Source: an uncultured Clostridia bacterium (GTDB lineage Bacteria > Bacillota > Clostridia > TANB77 > CAG-508). Taken from it: a DNA stretch of 64,000 nt. A model generated the notes under the pieces. That model was not told the origin of the DNA, ran no database searches, and was given only the letters and a program-made list of their open reading frames with translations. The stretch spans positions 186,001-250,000 of the forward strand of contig CAKOWZ010000001.1 of NCBI GenBank assembly GCA_934129745.1. The letters are read 5' to 3'. Made by a program: the position numbers and the translations under genes. Positions 44,313 to 53,437 of this stretch are shown in pieces (position 1 is the first letter of the stretch; each line of letters starts with the position of its first letter).

Positions 44313-45911
44313 ATGAAAGAATTATTAAAAATAGTATCAAAAAAATTATTTATATATTCATTTTTGGTGAACCTTCTATATTCAATAGCCGATTATGGAC
44401 AATCATTTGCATTATCAATATTTGGAACAAGTCCATTAACATTAGATAAACTTACCAAATTAACAATAGCAATGATAGTAGCAGATGTCTTAATGTTAAT
44501 ATTTGGAAAAATAGGTTCTTATATAGATAATGTAAATGATGCAAAAGCCAATAATGATATTGAAAAATATTATTTTAACAAATTACAAAATATGACTATG
44601 GAAAAAATACAAAATACGCATACAGGATTTATACATAACTTAATATCAGAAACTGCAAATTTATTTTTTGATGTTACATATTATTTTGAAATTAGTATTG
44701 TGCCATTAATTATTGGTGTTACATCAATATTATTTATGGTATGCAAACAATCAATATTAACAGGAATAGCTTGTATTCTAATAAGTGCATTGGCAGTTTT
44801 TCTAAAATATAAAATGATGAAAAATAAGCAAAAATATGACAAAGAAGTGCGTAACAAAAGATCAAAGTATAATGCAACTTTAATTGATTTCATACAAAAT
44901 ATAGTAGCAGTAAGGAAATTAAATATAGGTAGATTTTGTTATAAAAAAATAGATGAAAATTCAGAAGAATATTTAAAAGCAACAAAGACAAATGAAATAA
45001 AAAGATCAAATATGAATGCTGTTTTTACAATCTTAATGGACTTGTTGTATATAATAGTTTTATTAAGTACAATTGCATTAGTAAAAAATGGAATTGATGG
45101 ATTACCATATTTGTTATTTTATATAACAGCTCTAGGAAAAATATATTCAAATTTAAACTGTTTAGTTAAATTTATAGATACTTATGTTAGATTTAAAAGT
45201 TCAAAAGAACAACTTGATGAATATTTTAAAGATTGCAAAGAAACAAAATTAATAAAAAGTTTTAATAAATTAAAATTATCAGAAGTTGTATTTTCATATA
45301 CAAAAAATTCAACTAAAATAGTAATACCAGAATTTACACTAGAAAAAGGTGATAAAATAAGTATTATTGGGCAGTCTGGTCAAGGTAAAACAACAGCAAT
45401 GAACATACTAGCTGGATTATATCCATTAGAAAATGGCAAATTAATTGTTAATGGAAAAGATAAAAAAGATTCAAGACTGGATTTAGTATTTGTATCACAA
45501 GAAGTTGATTTATTTGATTTAAGTGTTAGAGATAATTTATGTTTAGGTAAAAATATATCAGAAAAAAGAATTATAGAGTTGCTAAAAGAAGCGGGTTTAT
45601 ATGAATGGTATACAGAACTTCCTGAAGGATTAGACACAATGGTTGGAGAAAGAGGAGTAAAATTATCAGCAGGTCAAAAACAAAGATTGAATTTAATTAG
45701 AGGTATTCTAATAGATAAAGATTTATATTTTTTTGATGAACCAACATCAAATTTAGATAGTGAATCAGAAGAAAAAATTACTAATATGATTGAAAAATAC
45801 TTGAAAGATAAAACCTATGTAATAGTTACTCATAGACCTAGGTTAAAAGATTTATGTAATAAGCATTATGTATTTGAACATCATATGATGAAAGAAGTAA
45901 TAAATGCCTAA
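44313..45911 (+). CDS. ABC transporter, fused permease and ATPase (exporter type)
   Basis: A 532-aa half-transporter. About six membrane segments in residues 1-300 are followed by an ATPase domain with Walker A GQSGQGKTT, Q-loop VFVSQEVDLF, signature LSAGQKQRLNL, Walker B LYFFDEPTSNLD and the H-loop VTHR. It probably acts as a homodimer exporting a lipid, peptide or drug. AAGGTGA precedes the ATG. No linked substrate gene is visible. Confidence 0.88.
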   Translation: MKELLKIVSKKLFIYSFLVNLLYSIADYGQSFALSIFGTSPLTLDKLTKLTIAMIVADVLMLIFGKIGSYIDNVNDAKANNDIEKYYFNKLQNMTMEKIQNTHTGFIHNLISETANLFFDVTYYFEISIVPLIIGVTSILFMVCKQSILTGIACILISALAVFLKYKMMKNKQKYDKEVRNKRSKYNATLIDFIQNIVAVRKLNIGRFCYKKIDENSEEYLKATKTNEIKRSNMNAVFTILMDLLYIIVLLSTIALVKNGIDGLPYLLFYITALGKIYSNLNCLVKFIDTYVRFKSSKEQLDEYFKDCKETKLIKSFNKLKLSEVVFSYTKNSTKIVIPEFTLEKGDKISIIGQSGQGKTTAMNILAGLYPLENGKLIVNGKDKKDSRLDLVFVSQEVDLFDLSVRDNLCLGKNISEKRIIELLKEAGLYEWYTELPEGLDTMVGERGVKLSAGQKQRLNLIRGILIDKDLYFFDEPTSNLDSESEEKITNMIEKYLKDKTYVIVTHRPRLKDLCNKHYVFEHHMMKEVINA

Positions 45912-45966
45912 TTAAATGTTTTAATAATATAATTCAAAACAATAACTAAAAAGGAGAAAATAAAAT

Positions 45967-46767
45967 ATGGAATATATAAAAGAAATATTAGATAAAGCAA
46001 TGAAAACAAATGTAATGCATTCAATAATAGTAATAATAATAAGTTTTTTCATATACAAACTAATTATACGTTTTTTTATGAAAAGTGAGAAAAATAGTGC
46101 AATTAACAAAAGGTTAAATAATAAAAGTAGAACATATATAAGATTAAGTCATAGTATTTTAAGATATGTTTTTATAATTTTAACTGTATTAATTTTATTA
46201 CAAATTAATGGAATAAATGTATCATCAATGTTAGCAGGTGTTGGAATTGCCAGTGCAATAATAGGTCTTGCTGTTCAAGATGCTTTAAAAGATATTATAA
46301 GAGGATTTAGTATTTTATCTGACCAATATTTTTCAGTTGGTGATATTATAGAATATAATGGTATTATTGGAAAAGTAACTGTAATAGGCTTAAAATCAAC
46401 TAAAATGAAGGATATTTTAACAGATAATATTATCTCAGTTGCAAATAGAAATATAGAACAAGTTGCAATTGTTTCAGATTCTTTATATTTGAATTTTCCA
46501 ATGCCATATGAATTACCAATTGATAAATCAGAAAAAATTGTTAATTCTATTATAGAAAAAATTAATGAAGAACTTGAAATTACAAATATTGAATATAAAG
46601 GAGTTTCAGAATTGGCTGATTCAAGCATAAAATATCTTATTAAAATCACATGTTCACCTGAAAAGAAATTCCAAATTAAACGTGATTCATATGGTATTAT
46701 TTTAAGAGTTTTAGCAGAAAATAAAATTGAAATTCCATATAATCAAATTGATGTACATCAAAAATAG
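45967..46767 (+). CDS. Small-conductance mechanosensitive channel (MscS family)
   Basis: A 266-aa inner-membrane channel that opens under hypo-osmotic stress. It has three membrane segments; the pore helix is MLAGVGIASAIIGLAVQDALKD with the usual Gly/Ala pattern. It is followed by the beta domain entry DQYFSVGDIIEYNGIIGKV and a C-terminal alpha/beta domain. AAAAGGAG precedes ATG 45967. Confidence 0.9.
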   Translation: MEYIKEILDKAMKTNVMHSIIVIIISFFIYKLIIRFFMKSEKNSAINKRLNNKSRTYIRLSHSILRYVFIILTVLILLQINGINVSSMLAGVGIASAIIGLAVQDALKDIIRGFSILSDQYFSVGDIIEYNGIIGKVTVIGLKSTKMKDILTDNIISVANRNIEQVAIVSDSLYLNFPMPYELPIDKSEKIVNSIIEKINEELEITNIEYKGVSELADSSIKYLIKITCSPEKKFQIKRDSYGIILRVLAENKIEIPYNQIDVHQK

Positions 46768-46822
46768 GTTTATAGGTTAAACCATTGAAAAACCTAAATA
46801 TATTATATAAGGATGAGAAATT

Positions 46823-47650
46823 ATGAAAGTTACAAAAGTAGAAGCATTAGAAAAAATTGCAAATGATATAAGAAAAAATATAATAAAAACAGTATATAAT
46901 GCACAATCAGGGCATCCAGGAGGATCATTATCATGTGCAGATATTTTAACTGTTTTGTATTTTAACCAAATGAACATTAATCCAAAAAATCCTAAAGCTG
47001 AAGGTAGAGATAGATTTGTATTATCTAAAGGTCATTGTTCACCTGCATTATATAGTACTTTGGCTAGAAGAGGATTTTTTGATGAAAAAGATTTAGATAA
47101 ATTTAGAAAATTAGATTCAAATTTACAAGGTCACCCAGATATGAACAAGGTTCCAGGTGTTGATATGACAAGTGGTTCTTTAGGACAAGGATTATCAGTT
47201 GCAAATGGAATGGCTTTATCTTCTAAAATAGATAGTGCAGGATATAGAGTTTATTGTTTGTTAGGTGATGGAGAAATTGAAGAAGGTCAAGTTTGGGAAG
47301 CAGCAATGACTTCATCTAAATATAAATTAGATAATTTATGTGTTATTGTAGATAATAACAATTTGCAAATTGATGGTGAAATTCAAAAGGTTAAAGGATT
47401 AAATAAAATTGAACAAAAATTTGAAAGTTTTGGATTTAAAGTAATTACTATTGATGGAAATAATATTGAACAATTATTAGATAGTTTTGATATTGCAAAA
47501 ATGACAAAAGGTATGCCAACTGCAATTATTGCAAAAACTGTTAAAGGTAAAGGTGTTTCATTTATGGAAAATAATGCAAAATGGCATGGAAAAGCACCTA
47601 ATGATGAGGAATATAAAATTGCAATGTCAGAATTAGAAAATAAATTATAA
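46823..47650 (+). CDS. Transketolase, N-terminal subunit
   Basis: A 275-aa thiamine-diphosphate-binding half of a split transketolase. It has SGHPGGSLSCADILTVLYF, LSKGHCSPALY, GQGLSVANGMAL and the TPP motif GDGEIEEGQVWEAAM...DNNN. It needs the subunit encoded next to transfer two-carbon units in the non-oxidative pentose phosphate pathway. Two-gene transketolases are common in Clostridia and archaea. AAGGATGAG precedes the ATG. Confidence 0.93.
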   Translation: MKVTKVEALEKIANDIRKNIIKTVYNAQSGHPGGSLSCADILTVLYFNQMNINPKNPKAEGRDRFVLSKGHCSPALYSTLARRGFFDEKDLDKFRKLDSNLQGHPDMNKVPGVDMTSGSLGQGLSVANGMALSSKIDSAGYRVYCLLGDGEIEEGQVWEAAMTSSKYKLDNLCVIVDNNNLQIDGEIQKVKGLNKIEQKFESFGFKVITIDGNNIEQLLDSFDIAKMTKGMPTAIIAKTVKGKGVSFMENNAKWHGKAPNDEEYKIAMSELENKL

Positions 47651-47779
47651 GATAAATTAGAGAATAATTAAGAAAATTAATTTTGTAAAAATCTTTTATA
47701 AAATTAATTTTTAAATTTGATATAAATAAAAAAATTACAAAAGAATATAAAATTAGCAAAAGAAGGGATTGTGAAATAT

Positions 47780-48706
47780 ATGAATCAAGATAAAAAAATT
47801 GCTACACGTCAAAGTTATGGTGAGATTTTAAAAGAATTAGGAGAGCAAAATGAAAATATAGTTGTTTTAGATGCAGATTTATCAACAGCAACTAAAACAG
47901 AAATTTTTGCAAAAGAATTTCCAAATAGATTCTTTGATATGGGGATCGCTGAACAAGATATGATTGGGACTGCTGCAGGATTTGCAACTTGTGGAAAAAT
48001 TCCATTTGCAAGTACATTTGCTGTTTTTGCAGCAGGTAGAGCATATGACCAAATTAGAAATAGTGTATGTTATCCAAATTTGAATGTTAAAATTTGTGCA
48101 ACACATGCTGGTGTAACAGTTGGGGAAGATGGAGCAACACATCAGATGTTAGAAGATATTTCAATGATGAGAACTATTCCAAATTTAAAAGTTTTTTCAC
48201 CTTGTGATGATATAGAAACAAGATTTATCATAAAAGAAATTAGTAAAATTAAAGACCCATGTTATGTTCGTTTATCAAGACTTGCAACACCTATTATTTA
48301 TGATGAAAATGAAAAATTTGTATTAGGTAAAGCAAAACAAATTGGAACAGGAAATGATGCAACAATTTTTGCAACAGGTGTATGTGTTCCAGAAGCTATA
48401 AAAGCAAAAGAAATTTTAGAAAAAAAGGGAATATTTGTTAGAGTAGTTGATATTCATACAATTAAACCTATTGATAAACAAACAATTATAAAATGTGCAA
48501 AAGAAACTAATAGAATTATTACAGTAGAAGACCATAGTATTATTGGTGGATTAGGTTCAAGTATTTGTGAAGTGTTATCTGAAGAATATCCTTGTAAAGT
48601 TACAAGACTTGGGGTTAAAGATTGTTTTGGTAAATCTGGAAATGGAGCTGAATTAATGAAGTATTTTGGTATTGATTATGAGGCAATTGTTAAGTTATTT
48701 AATTAA
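47780..48706 (+). CDS. Transketolase, C-terminal subunit
   Basis: A 308-aa second half (pyrimidine-binding and C-terminal domains). ATG 47780 is preferred over GTG 47771 because AGAAGGGA lies about 12 bp before it. It has VVLDADLSTATKT, FDMGIAEQDMIGTAAGFA, HAGVTVGEDGATHQ and VEDHSIIGGLG. It lies 129 bp after the N-terminal subunit gene. Confidence 0.93.
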   Translation: MNQDKKIATRQSYGEILKELGEQNENIVVLDADLSTATKTEIFAKEFPNRFFDMGIAEQDMIGTAAGFATCGKIPFASTFAVFAAGRAYDQIRNSVCYPNLNVKICATHAGVTVGEDGATHQMLEDISMMRTIPNLKVFSPCDDIETRFIIKEISKIKDPCYVRLSRLATPIIYDENEKFVLGKAKQIGTGNDATIFATGVCVPEAIKAKEILEKKGIFVRVVDIHTIKPIDKQTIIKCAKETNRIITVEDHSIIGGLGSSICEVLSEEYPCKVTRLGVKDCFGKSGNGAELMKYFGIDYEAIVKLFN

Positions 48707-48776
48707 AGTTTTGAAAAATTAAAATTACATTTTTATTAAGCAAATTTTAGACAAAATCACCTGTAATATTACAGTT

Positions 48777-48820
48777 ATATTACAAGAATGTTACAAAAAT
48801 GTTGCAAAATTGTTACAAAT
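48777..48820. repeat. Four tandem 11-bp repeats (ATGTTACAAAA type)
   Basis: ATATTACAAGA, ATGTTACAAAA, ATGTTGCAAAA and TTGTTACAAAT follow each other without a gap. One base per helical turn repeats on the same DNA face. They overlap the -35 of the next promoter. Confidence 0.75.
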
Positions 48821-48830
48821 ATGGTATAAT
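48802..48830 (+). promoter_or_regulatory. Promoter embedded in the 11-bp repeats
   Basis: TTGCAA (48802-48807), 17 bp, TATAAT (48825-48830) with a TG extended -10. The -35 lies in the third repeat. Confidence 0.65.
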
Positions 48831-48859
48831 AAGGTATATGATATAAGAAGGTGGTAAAT

Positions 48860-49204
48860 ATGGTAATATTAACAATAATATATATTTTATTACTAATAAT
48901 CACAGCTTTAGTATGTTACACAATTTTGCAAATTAAATTATATGGAATGAATGTAAAAGATTTTTGGACATTTATTAAATCAATTCAAGATTTAGATGTT
49001 CTATATAAATTTTCTAAAAGATATGAAAAAATGTCTTCACAAGAACAAGTAATTTTCTTATCTGAAGCAGAAAAAATGTTTAGTATATTAGACAAAGTTC
49101 CACAGCAAATTTGGGAAGATGAATATGAAAAATATTCAAGAGTTTTAGATGTTTATAGAAATATTAAAATAAATAGATGGTCTGAAGTTAATGCGAATGC
49201 TTAA
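48860..49204 (+). CDS. Small membrane-anchored protein of unknown function
   Basis: A 114-aa protein; ATG 48860 has AAGGTGGT upstream. One N-terminal membrane segment (VILTIIYILLLIITALVCY) is followed by a soluble helical part (DFWTFIKSIQDLDVLYKFSKRYEKM, SEAEKMFSILDKVP). No family is recognised. Its promoter carries four tandem 11-bp repeats, so it may be under dedicated control. Confidence 0.65.
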   Translation: MVILTIIYILLLIITALVCYTILQIKLYGMNVKDFWTFIKSIQDLDVLYKFSKRYEKMSSQEQVIFLSEAEKMFSILDKVPQQIWEDEYEKYSRVLDVYRNIKINRWSEVNANA

Positions 49205-49211
49205 AAAATAT

Positions 49212-49260
49212 AAAAAAGTCAAAAATAAGATTAATTCTCTTAGTTTTGACTTTTTATTTT
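49212..49260 (+). terminator. Intrinsic terminator
   Basis: AAAAGTCAAAA pairs with TTTTGACTTTT with a long loop, followed by TATTTTT. Confidence 0.7.
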
Positions 49261-49379
49261 TATGAAGTAACAATTTTAAATACTTAAAATATAATAAAAT
49301 AAATACATATCTGAATAAAAAACCTGAGAATGATAAAATATAATTAATAAAGATATGGTTAAAGAAAGGAGAAAAATCA

Positions 49380-50507
49380 ATGAGTTTATTATATTTTGAC
49401 CATGCAGCAACAACACCTGTAAAAGATGAGGTTTTACAGGAGATGTTACCATATTTCACAAATAATTTTGGTAATCCATCATCAATATATTCAATAGGAA
49501 GAAGAAGCAAAAAAGCTGTTGAAAATGCAAGAACAAAAGTGGCAAAAGCAATCGGATGCCAAGAAAAAGAAATTTATTTTACATCATGTGGAAGTGAATC
49601 AGATAATTTGGCTGTTAAAGGTGTTGCATTTGCAAACAAAAACAAAGGAAATCATATAATTACAAGCAAAATTGAACATCCAGCTATATTAAATACTTGT
49701 AAAAATTTAGAAGAAAATGGGTTTGAAGTTACTTATTTAAATGTTGATGAAAATGGTTTTATAGATTTACAAGAATTAAAAAATTCTATAAAACCTGAAA
49801 CAATTTTAATATCAATAATGTTCGCAAATAATGAAATTGGAACAATTCAGCCAATTAAAGAAATTTCAAAAATTGCTAAAGATTTAGAAATAATTTTTCA
49901 CACTGATTGTGTTCAAGCAGTTGGAAATGTAAAAATTGATGTTAATAAATTTGGAATTGACTTATTATCAATGTCTGCACACAAATTTTATGGACCAAAA
50001 GGTATTGGAGCTTTATATGTAAGAAATGGAATTGAATTTACAAGAATACAAGATGGAGGACATCAAGAAAAAAATAAAAGAGCTGGAACAGAAAATGTTG
50101 CTGGAATTGTGGGACTTGGAAAAGCTATTGAAATTGCTGATAACAATTTAGAAAATTATAATAGCAAATTATTAAAATTAAGAAATTACTTTATTAGAGA
50201 AATTACAAGTAAATATGATAATGTAAAAATTAATGGTGATTTAAAACAGAGATTACCAGGAAATATTAATATTTCATTTCCAGGAATTGATGCTGAGGAA
50301 TTATTATTAAAATTAGACAATCAAGGAATTTGTGCATCAGCAGGTTCTGCATGTAGTTCTGGTTCAACACAGCCATCACATGTTTTAACTGCAATTGGAT
50401 TAAGTGAAGAATATGCTACAGGCTCTTTAAGAATAACCTTAGGTGAAGAAAATACAATTGATGATGTTAAATTTTTAATTAATTGTATTGAAAAAATACT
50501 TGGTTAG
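49380..50507 (+). CDS. Cysteine desulfurase (NifS/IscS family)
   Basis: A 375-aa PLP enzyme that removes sulfur from Cys for Fe-S clusters or tRNA thiolation. It has the N-terminal YFDHAATTPVKDEVLQEM, the PLP Lys in SMSAHKFYGPKG, and the mobile catalytic Cys loop CASAGSACSSGSTQPSHVL. GAAAGGAG precedes the ATG. There is no iscU or mnmA neighbour; the following genes are TauE-like sulfur-compound exporters, a possible functional link. Confidence 0.92.
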   Translation: MSLLYFDHAATTPVKDEVLQEMLPYFTNNFGNPSSIYSIGRRSKKAVENARTKVAKAIGCQEKEIYFTSCGSESDNLAVKGVAFANKNKGNHIITSKIEHPAILNTCKNLEENGFEVTYLNVDENGFIDLQELKNSIKPETILISIMFANNEIGTIQPIKEISKIAKDLEIIFHTDCVQAVGNVKIDVNKFGIDLLSMSAHKFYGPKGIGALYVRNGIEFTRIQDGGHQEKNKRAGTENVAGIVGLGKAIEIADNNLENYNSKLLKLRNYFIREITSKYDNVKINGDLKQRLPGNINISFPGIDAEELLLKLDNQGICASAGSACSSGSTQPSHVLTAIGLSEEYATGSLRITLGEENTIDDVKFLINCIEKILG

Positions 50508-50576
50508 AATATTGGAAATTGCACATACTAAAAAAAGAATAATTTGTATAAATTAGAATTTGTAGGTTGATGTGTA

Positions 50577-50930
50577 ATGAAAATTTTAAAAAATTCAATA
50601 ATTGGTATAATAGCTGGTTTTATTACAGGTTTCTTTTCTACAGGAGGGGGAATGGTTGTATTGCCAGCTATTATTTACTTTATAGGTATTGATGAAAAAA
50701 AGGCTAGAGCTACAACAATTTTCACAATTTTGCCAATGGTACTAACTTCTTTATTTTTTTATTACAAAGATAAAACTTTTGACATTTCCTTGGGGATAAA
50801 ATGTGCAATTGGTGGAATCATAGGTGGATTTTTAGGAATAAAGTTAATGAAAAAAGTTTCAAATAAATTTTTGAAAATTATTTTTATAATTTTTTTGTTT
50901 TATTCTAGTTTTAGAATGTTTATGACTTAA
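50577..50930 (+). CDS. TauE/SafE-family membrane protein, half-size (1)
   Basis: A 117-aa protein with about four membrane segments, matching one half of the usual 250-aa TauE/SafE exporter (GFFSTGGGMVVLPAIIYFIGID, ARATTIFTILPM). A second half-size gene follows 85 bp later. They may assemble as a heterodimer. The ribosome site is weak. Confidence 0.75.
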   Translation: MKILKNSIIGIIAGFITGFFSTGGGMVVLPAIIYFIGIDEKKARATTIFTILPMVLTSLFFYYKDKTFDISLGIKCAIGGIIGGFLGIKLMKKVSNKFLKIIFIIFLFYSSFRMFMT

Positions 50931-51015
50931 TATTTCACAATTGAAAATTGAAAAGAAAGGGATTAATCAATTATAGACTAATATTTCTATATAATTGATT
51001 ATATAAGAAAATAAT

Positions 51016-51429
51016 ATGACTGAAATTTTAATATCAATATTAGCAGGAATTGTAACAGCAATGGGAATGGGTGGAGGAATAATATTAATTTTATTTTTGA
51101 CAATTTTTCTTGGAATTGATCAGAAAATTGCACAAGCAACAAATTTAATTTTTTTTATACCAACTGCAATTACTACAATTATTTTAAATTTAAAAAATAA
51201 AAATATAGATATAAAAACAGGATTAAATATAATATTTTTTGGAATATTTGGAGCAGTAATTGGGGCAATATGTGCTCAAAAAGTGCAAACAGAAAATCTT
51301 AGAAAAATTTTCGGGATATATTTATTTTTTGTTGGAGTTCATGAGATATACAATTTTTTCAAATTGTATATAAAAAAGAAAAATACAAATAATACAAATG
51401 AGGAGGTTGATGAAAATGAAGTTAGTTAA
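51016..51429 (+). CDS. TauE/SafE-family membrane protein, half-size (2)
   Basis: A 137-aa protein with about four membrane segments (TAMGMGGGIILILFLTIFLGID, QATNLIFFIPTAI) and a charged C-terminal tail. It is paralogous to the preceding gene. Such exporters move sulfite, sulfoacetate or other small anions. The substrate is unknown. Confidence 0.75.
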   Translation: MTEILISILAGIVTAMGMGGGIILILFLTIFLGIDQKIAQATNLIFFIPTAITTIILNLKNKNIDIKTGLNIIFFGIFGAVIGAICAQKVQTENLRKIFGIYLFFVGVHEIYNFFKLYIKKKNTNNTNEEVDENEVS

Positions 51430-51556
51430 AGGTATGTTAATTGGTGGAATGGTTTCTGCTGGATTGGTTCTTATGTATGGTGAAACTATTGGATTTAATA
51501 AGAAAAAAATGATGAAAAGTGGTAAAAAATTAATGAAAAAAATTGGAATAAATTAG
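51416..51556 (+). CDS. Small membrane protein, 46 aa
   Basis: ATG 51416 lies 9 bp after AGGAGG; the frame overlaps the end of the preceding gene by 14 bp. It reads MKLVKGMLIGGMVSAGLVLM, one Gly-rich membrane segment, then a very basic tail (KKKMMKSGKKLMKKIG). Reminiscent of small YtxH-type proteins. Probably translated together with the TauE-like genes. Confidence 0.6.
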   Translation: MKLVKGMLIGGMVSAGLVLMYGETIGFNKKKMMKSGKKLMKKIGIN

Positions 51557-51558
51557 TG

Positions 51559-51884
51559 TGAAATATTTGGGATTGGGAAATTCTGATTTACTGTCTGAGA
51601 TGACTTGATATAATTGGGCTTGAGAGCTTGCCAATAAGAGGATAGTAGTATATTACATTCCGCAGACTTGCTGGCTTGGCTTTGTTAAAAAGCAAAAGGT
51701 ATTTTAGTCACATATAAATTTATATATTGTCATACCTTTTGCATTTTTTAACAAACCTCGCCAAACTGCGCGTCTGTGCTCCATCGTAATATACTACTAT
51801 CCTCTTATTGGCAAGCTCTCAAGCCCAATTATATCAAGTCATCTCAGACAGTAAATCAGAATTTCCCAATCCCCAAATATTTCA
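51559..51884. repeat. Large palindromic element, copy 3
   Basis: About 326 bp of inverted repeat centred near 51722, between convergent genes. The arms from GAAATATTTGG inward to GGATAGTAGTATATTAC are close to perfect complements. The core matches copies 1 and 2 (CCGCAGACTTGCTGGC, GTTAAAAAGCAAAAGGTA, GCCAAACTGCGCGTCTGTGC) but the apical loop and arms differ. Confidence 0.85.
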
Positions 51885-51898
51885 TCCGAAATTTTAAA

Positions 51899-52327
51899 CT
51901 AGCAACTTTTCTCACAATTTTGTTCATGACATGGAAAGTGTTCACCTTTATCACAATCAATTTTTACACCTTTCAAGCATTTACCTTTATGATGACATGT
52001 TGTACATATTTTTTTGTGTTTTACATCATTAGCCCAAATTTGTACTTCATAAAATTTATTAGCACATAATGGTCCAAAAACAAATTCACCATCTTTATCT
52101 GTAAATGTATGTGTTACCGGTTTTCTCTCTTCTTTTCCATGTTCTCTATCAACTTCAATTAATTTAACAACAGCATCTCTAATTGGTTCATCATAAGCAT
52201 CTTTTATAACTCCGTAAATAACTGAACGATTATCTTCTGGTAAAGTAATATCTATATCAAATTGTTTCCCAGATGAAACAACACCTTCAACATCAATTAA
52301 AGGGCATTTATTATTTTCAAATTCCAT
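51899..52327 (-). CDS. Carboxypeptidase-regulatory-like domain protein with Cys-rich tail
   Basis: A 142-aa protein. ATG 52327 follows GAAAGGAAG. A single beta-sandwich domain of the CarboxypepD_reg type (IYGVIKDAYDEPIRDAVVKLIEV, THTFTDKDGEFVFGPL) is followed by a tail with seven Cys in about 35 residues (CTTCHHKGKC, CDKGEHFPC). There is no signal peptide. The tail may bind metal. Function unknown. Confidence 0.7.
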   Translation of the reverse strand: MEFENNKCPLIDVEGVVSSGKQFDIDITLPEDNRSVIYGVIKDAYDEPIRDAVVKLIEVDREHGKEERKPVTHTFTDKDGEFVFGPLCANKFYEVQIWANDVKHKKICTTCHHKGKCLKGVKIDCDKGEHFPCHEQNCEKSC

Positions 52328-52531
52328 AATTTTACTTCCTTTCAATTTTTTTGCATATATATGCTTAATATATTGTATGTGTATTTCGACAATTTGTGAC
52401 AAATTAGTAGAATTTTAAAAATTTACATGATATAATCACAACAGAAAATTGAGAATCAGTTAAAAAAAATTAAATATCTTTATTACTATTATACATCTTT
52501 GAGTAAAGCAAGAAAGGAATGAAAATTTGAT

Positions 52532-53437
52532 ATGAAAAAGGAAATTTTATTAATTGTAAATCCTTGCTCAGGTAAAGGAAAAGTGAATAAATATGTACCA
52601 GAAATATGTGATAACTTAGAAAAACAAGGTTATGAACTTGAAGTAATTTATACATCTGAGACAAATAATGGTGAAAAAATAATTGAAAATTATATAAGAT
52701 ACATTGATGCTGTAGTTGTATGTGGTGGAGATGGAACTTTAAATGAAGTTATAAATGGTATTATTAAAAGCAATAAAAAAATTGATGTATCATTTATTCC
52801 ATTTGGAACAACAAATGATTTTGCACATACTTTAAAAGTTCCAAGAACTCCGTATAAATTATCAAAAAAACTATCAAAATACAAAAAGTTTGATGCTGAT
52901 GTTGGTAAATTTAATGATAAATATTTTTACTATGTGGCTGCTTTTGGTGCATGTACACAAGTTTCATATAGAACAAAACAAAGTCTAAAAAATAAATTAG
53001 GAAAGTTTGCTTATTATATAGAAGGAATAAAAGAATTGACACATTTGAAAAAATATAATACAACAATAGTTACAGATAATGAAATTATAAAAGATGAATT
53101 TATTTATGGTTCGATTTCAAATTCATTATCAATCGGAAGTTTTAAATGGTTTAGAAAAAATGAAATGAGCTTAAATGATGGATTATTTGAAATTATTTTA
53201 ATTAAAGAACCTAAAAATAAAAAAGAATATTTAAAAATAATATCATCAATATTAAGAAAAAAATATGACCAAAAGAATATATATTATTTGAAAACAAAAC
53301 ATTTACAAATTGATTTTGAACAAGGTGTTGATTGGACTTTAGATGGAGAATATGGTGGAAATATGAAACATATCCTTGTTGAAAATAAAAGAAAATCAAT
53401 AGGGGTATTAATCCCTAAGAAAGGTGTGGAAAAATGA
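52532..53437 (+). CDS. Diacylglycerol/lipid kinase (YegS/DgkB family)
   Basis: A 301-aa cytosolic kinase. It has NPCSGKGKVNK at the N-terminus and the catalytic-domain signature VVCGGDGTLNEVINGI. FIPFGTTNDFAHTL follows (the GTxNDF motif). It phosphorylates diacylglycerol or related lipids for recycling into phospholipid. The stop overlaps the start of the next gene (ATGA), so the two are translationally coupled. Confidence 0.9.
   Translation: MKKEILLIVNPCSGKGKVNKYVPEICDNLEKQGYELEVIYTSETNNGEKIIENYIRYIDAVVVCGGDGTLNEVINGIIKSNKKIDVSFIPFGTTNDFAHTLKVPRTPYKLSKKLSKYKKFDADVGKFNDKYFYYVAAFGACTQVSYRTKQSLKNKLGKFAYYIEGIKELTHLKKYNTTIVTDNEIIKDEFIYGSISNSLSIGSFKWFRKNEMSLNDGLFEIILIKEPKNKKEYLKIISSILRKKYDQKNIYYLKTKHLQIDFEQGVDWTLDGEYGGNMKHILVENKRKSIGVLIPKKGVEK

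Noticed and set aside
48777..48820. CRISPR array or plasmid origin iterons
   Set aside because: The repeats are 11 bp with no spacers, and no cas or replication gene is near; a regulatory array is more likely. No CRISPR array was seen anywhere in the window.
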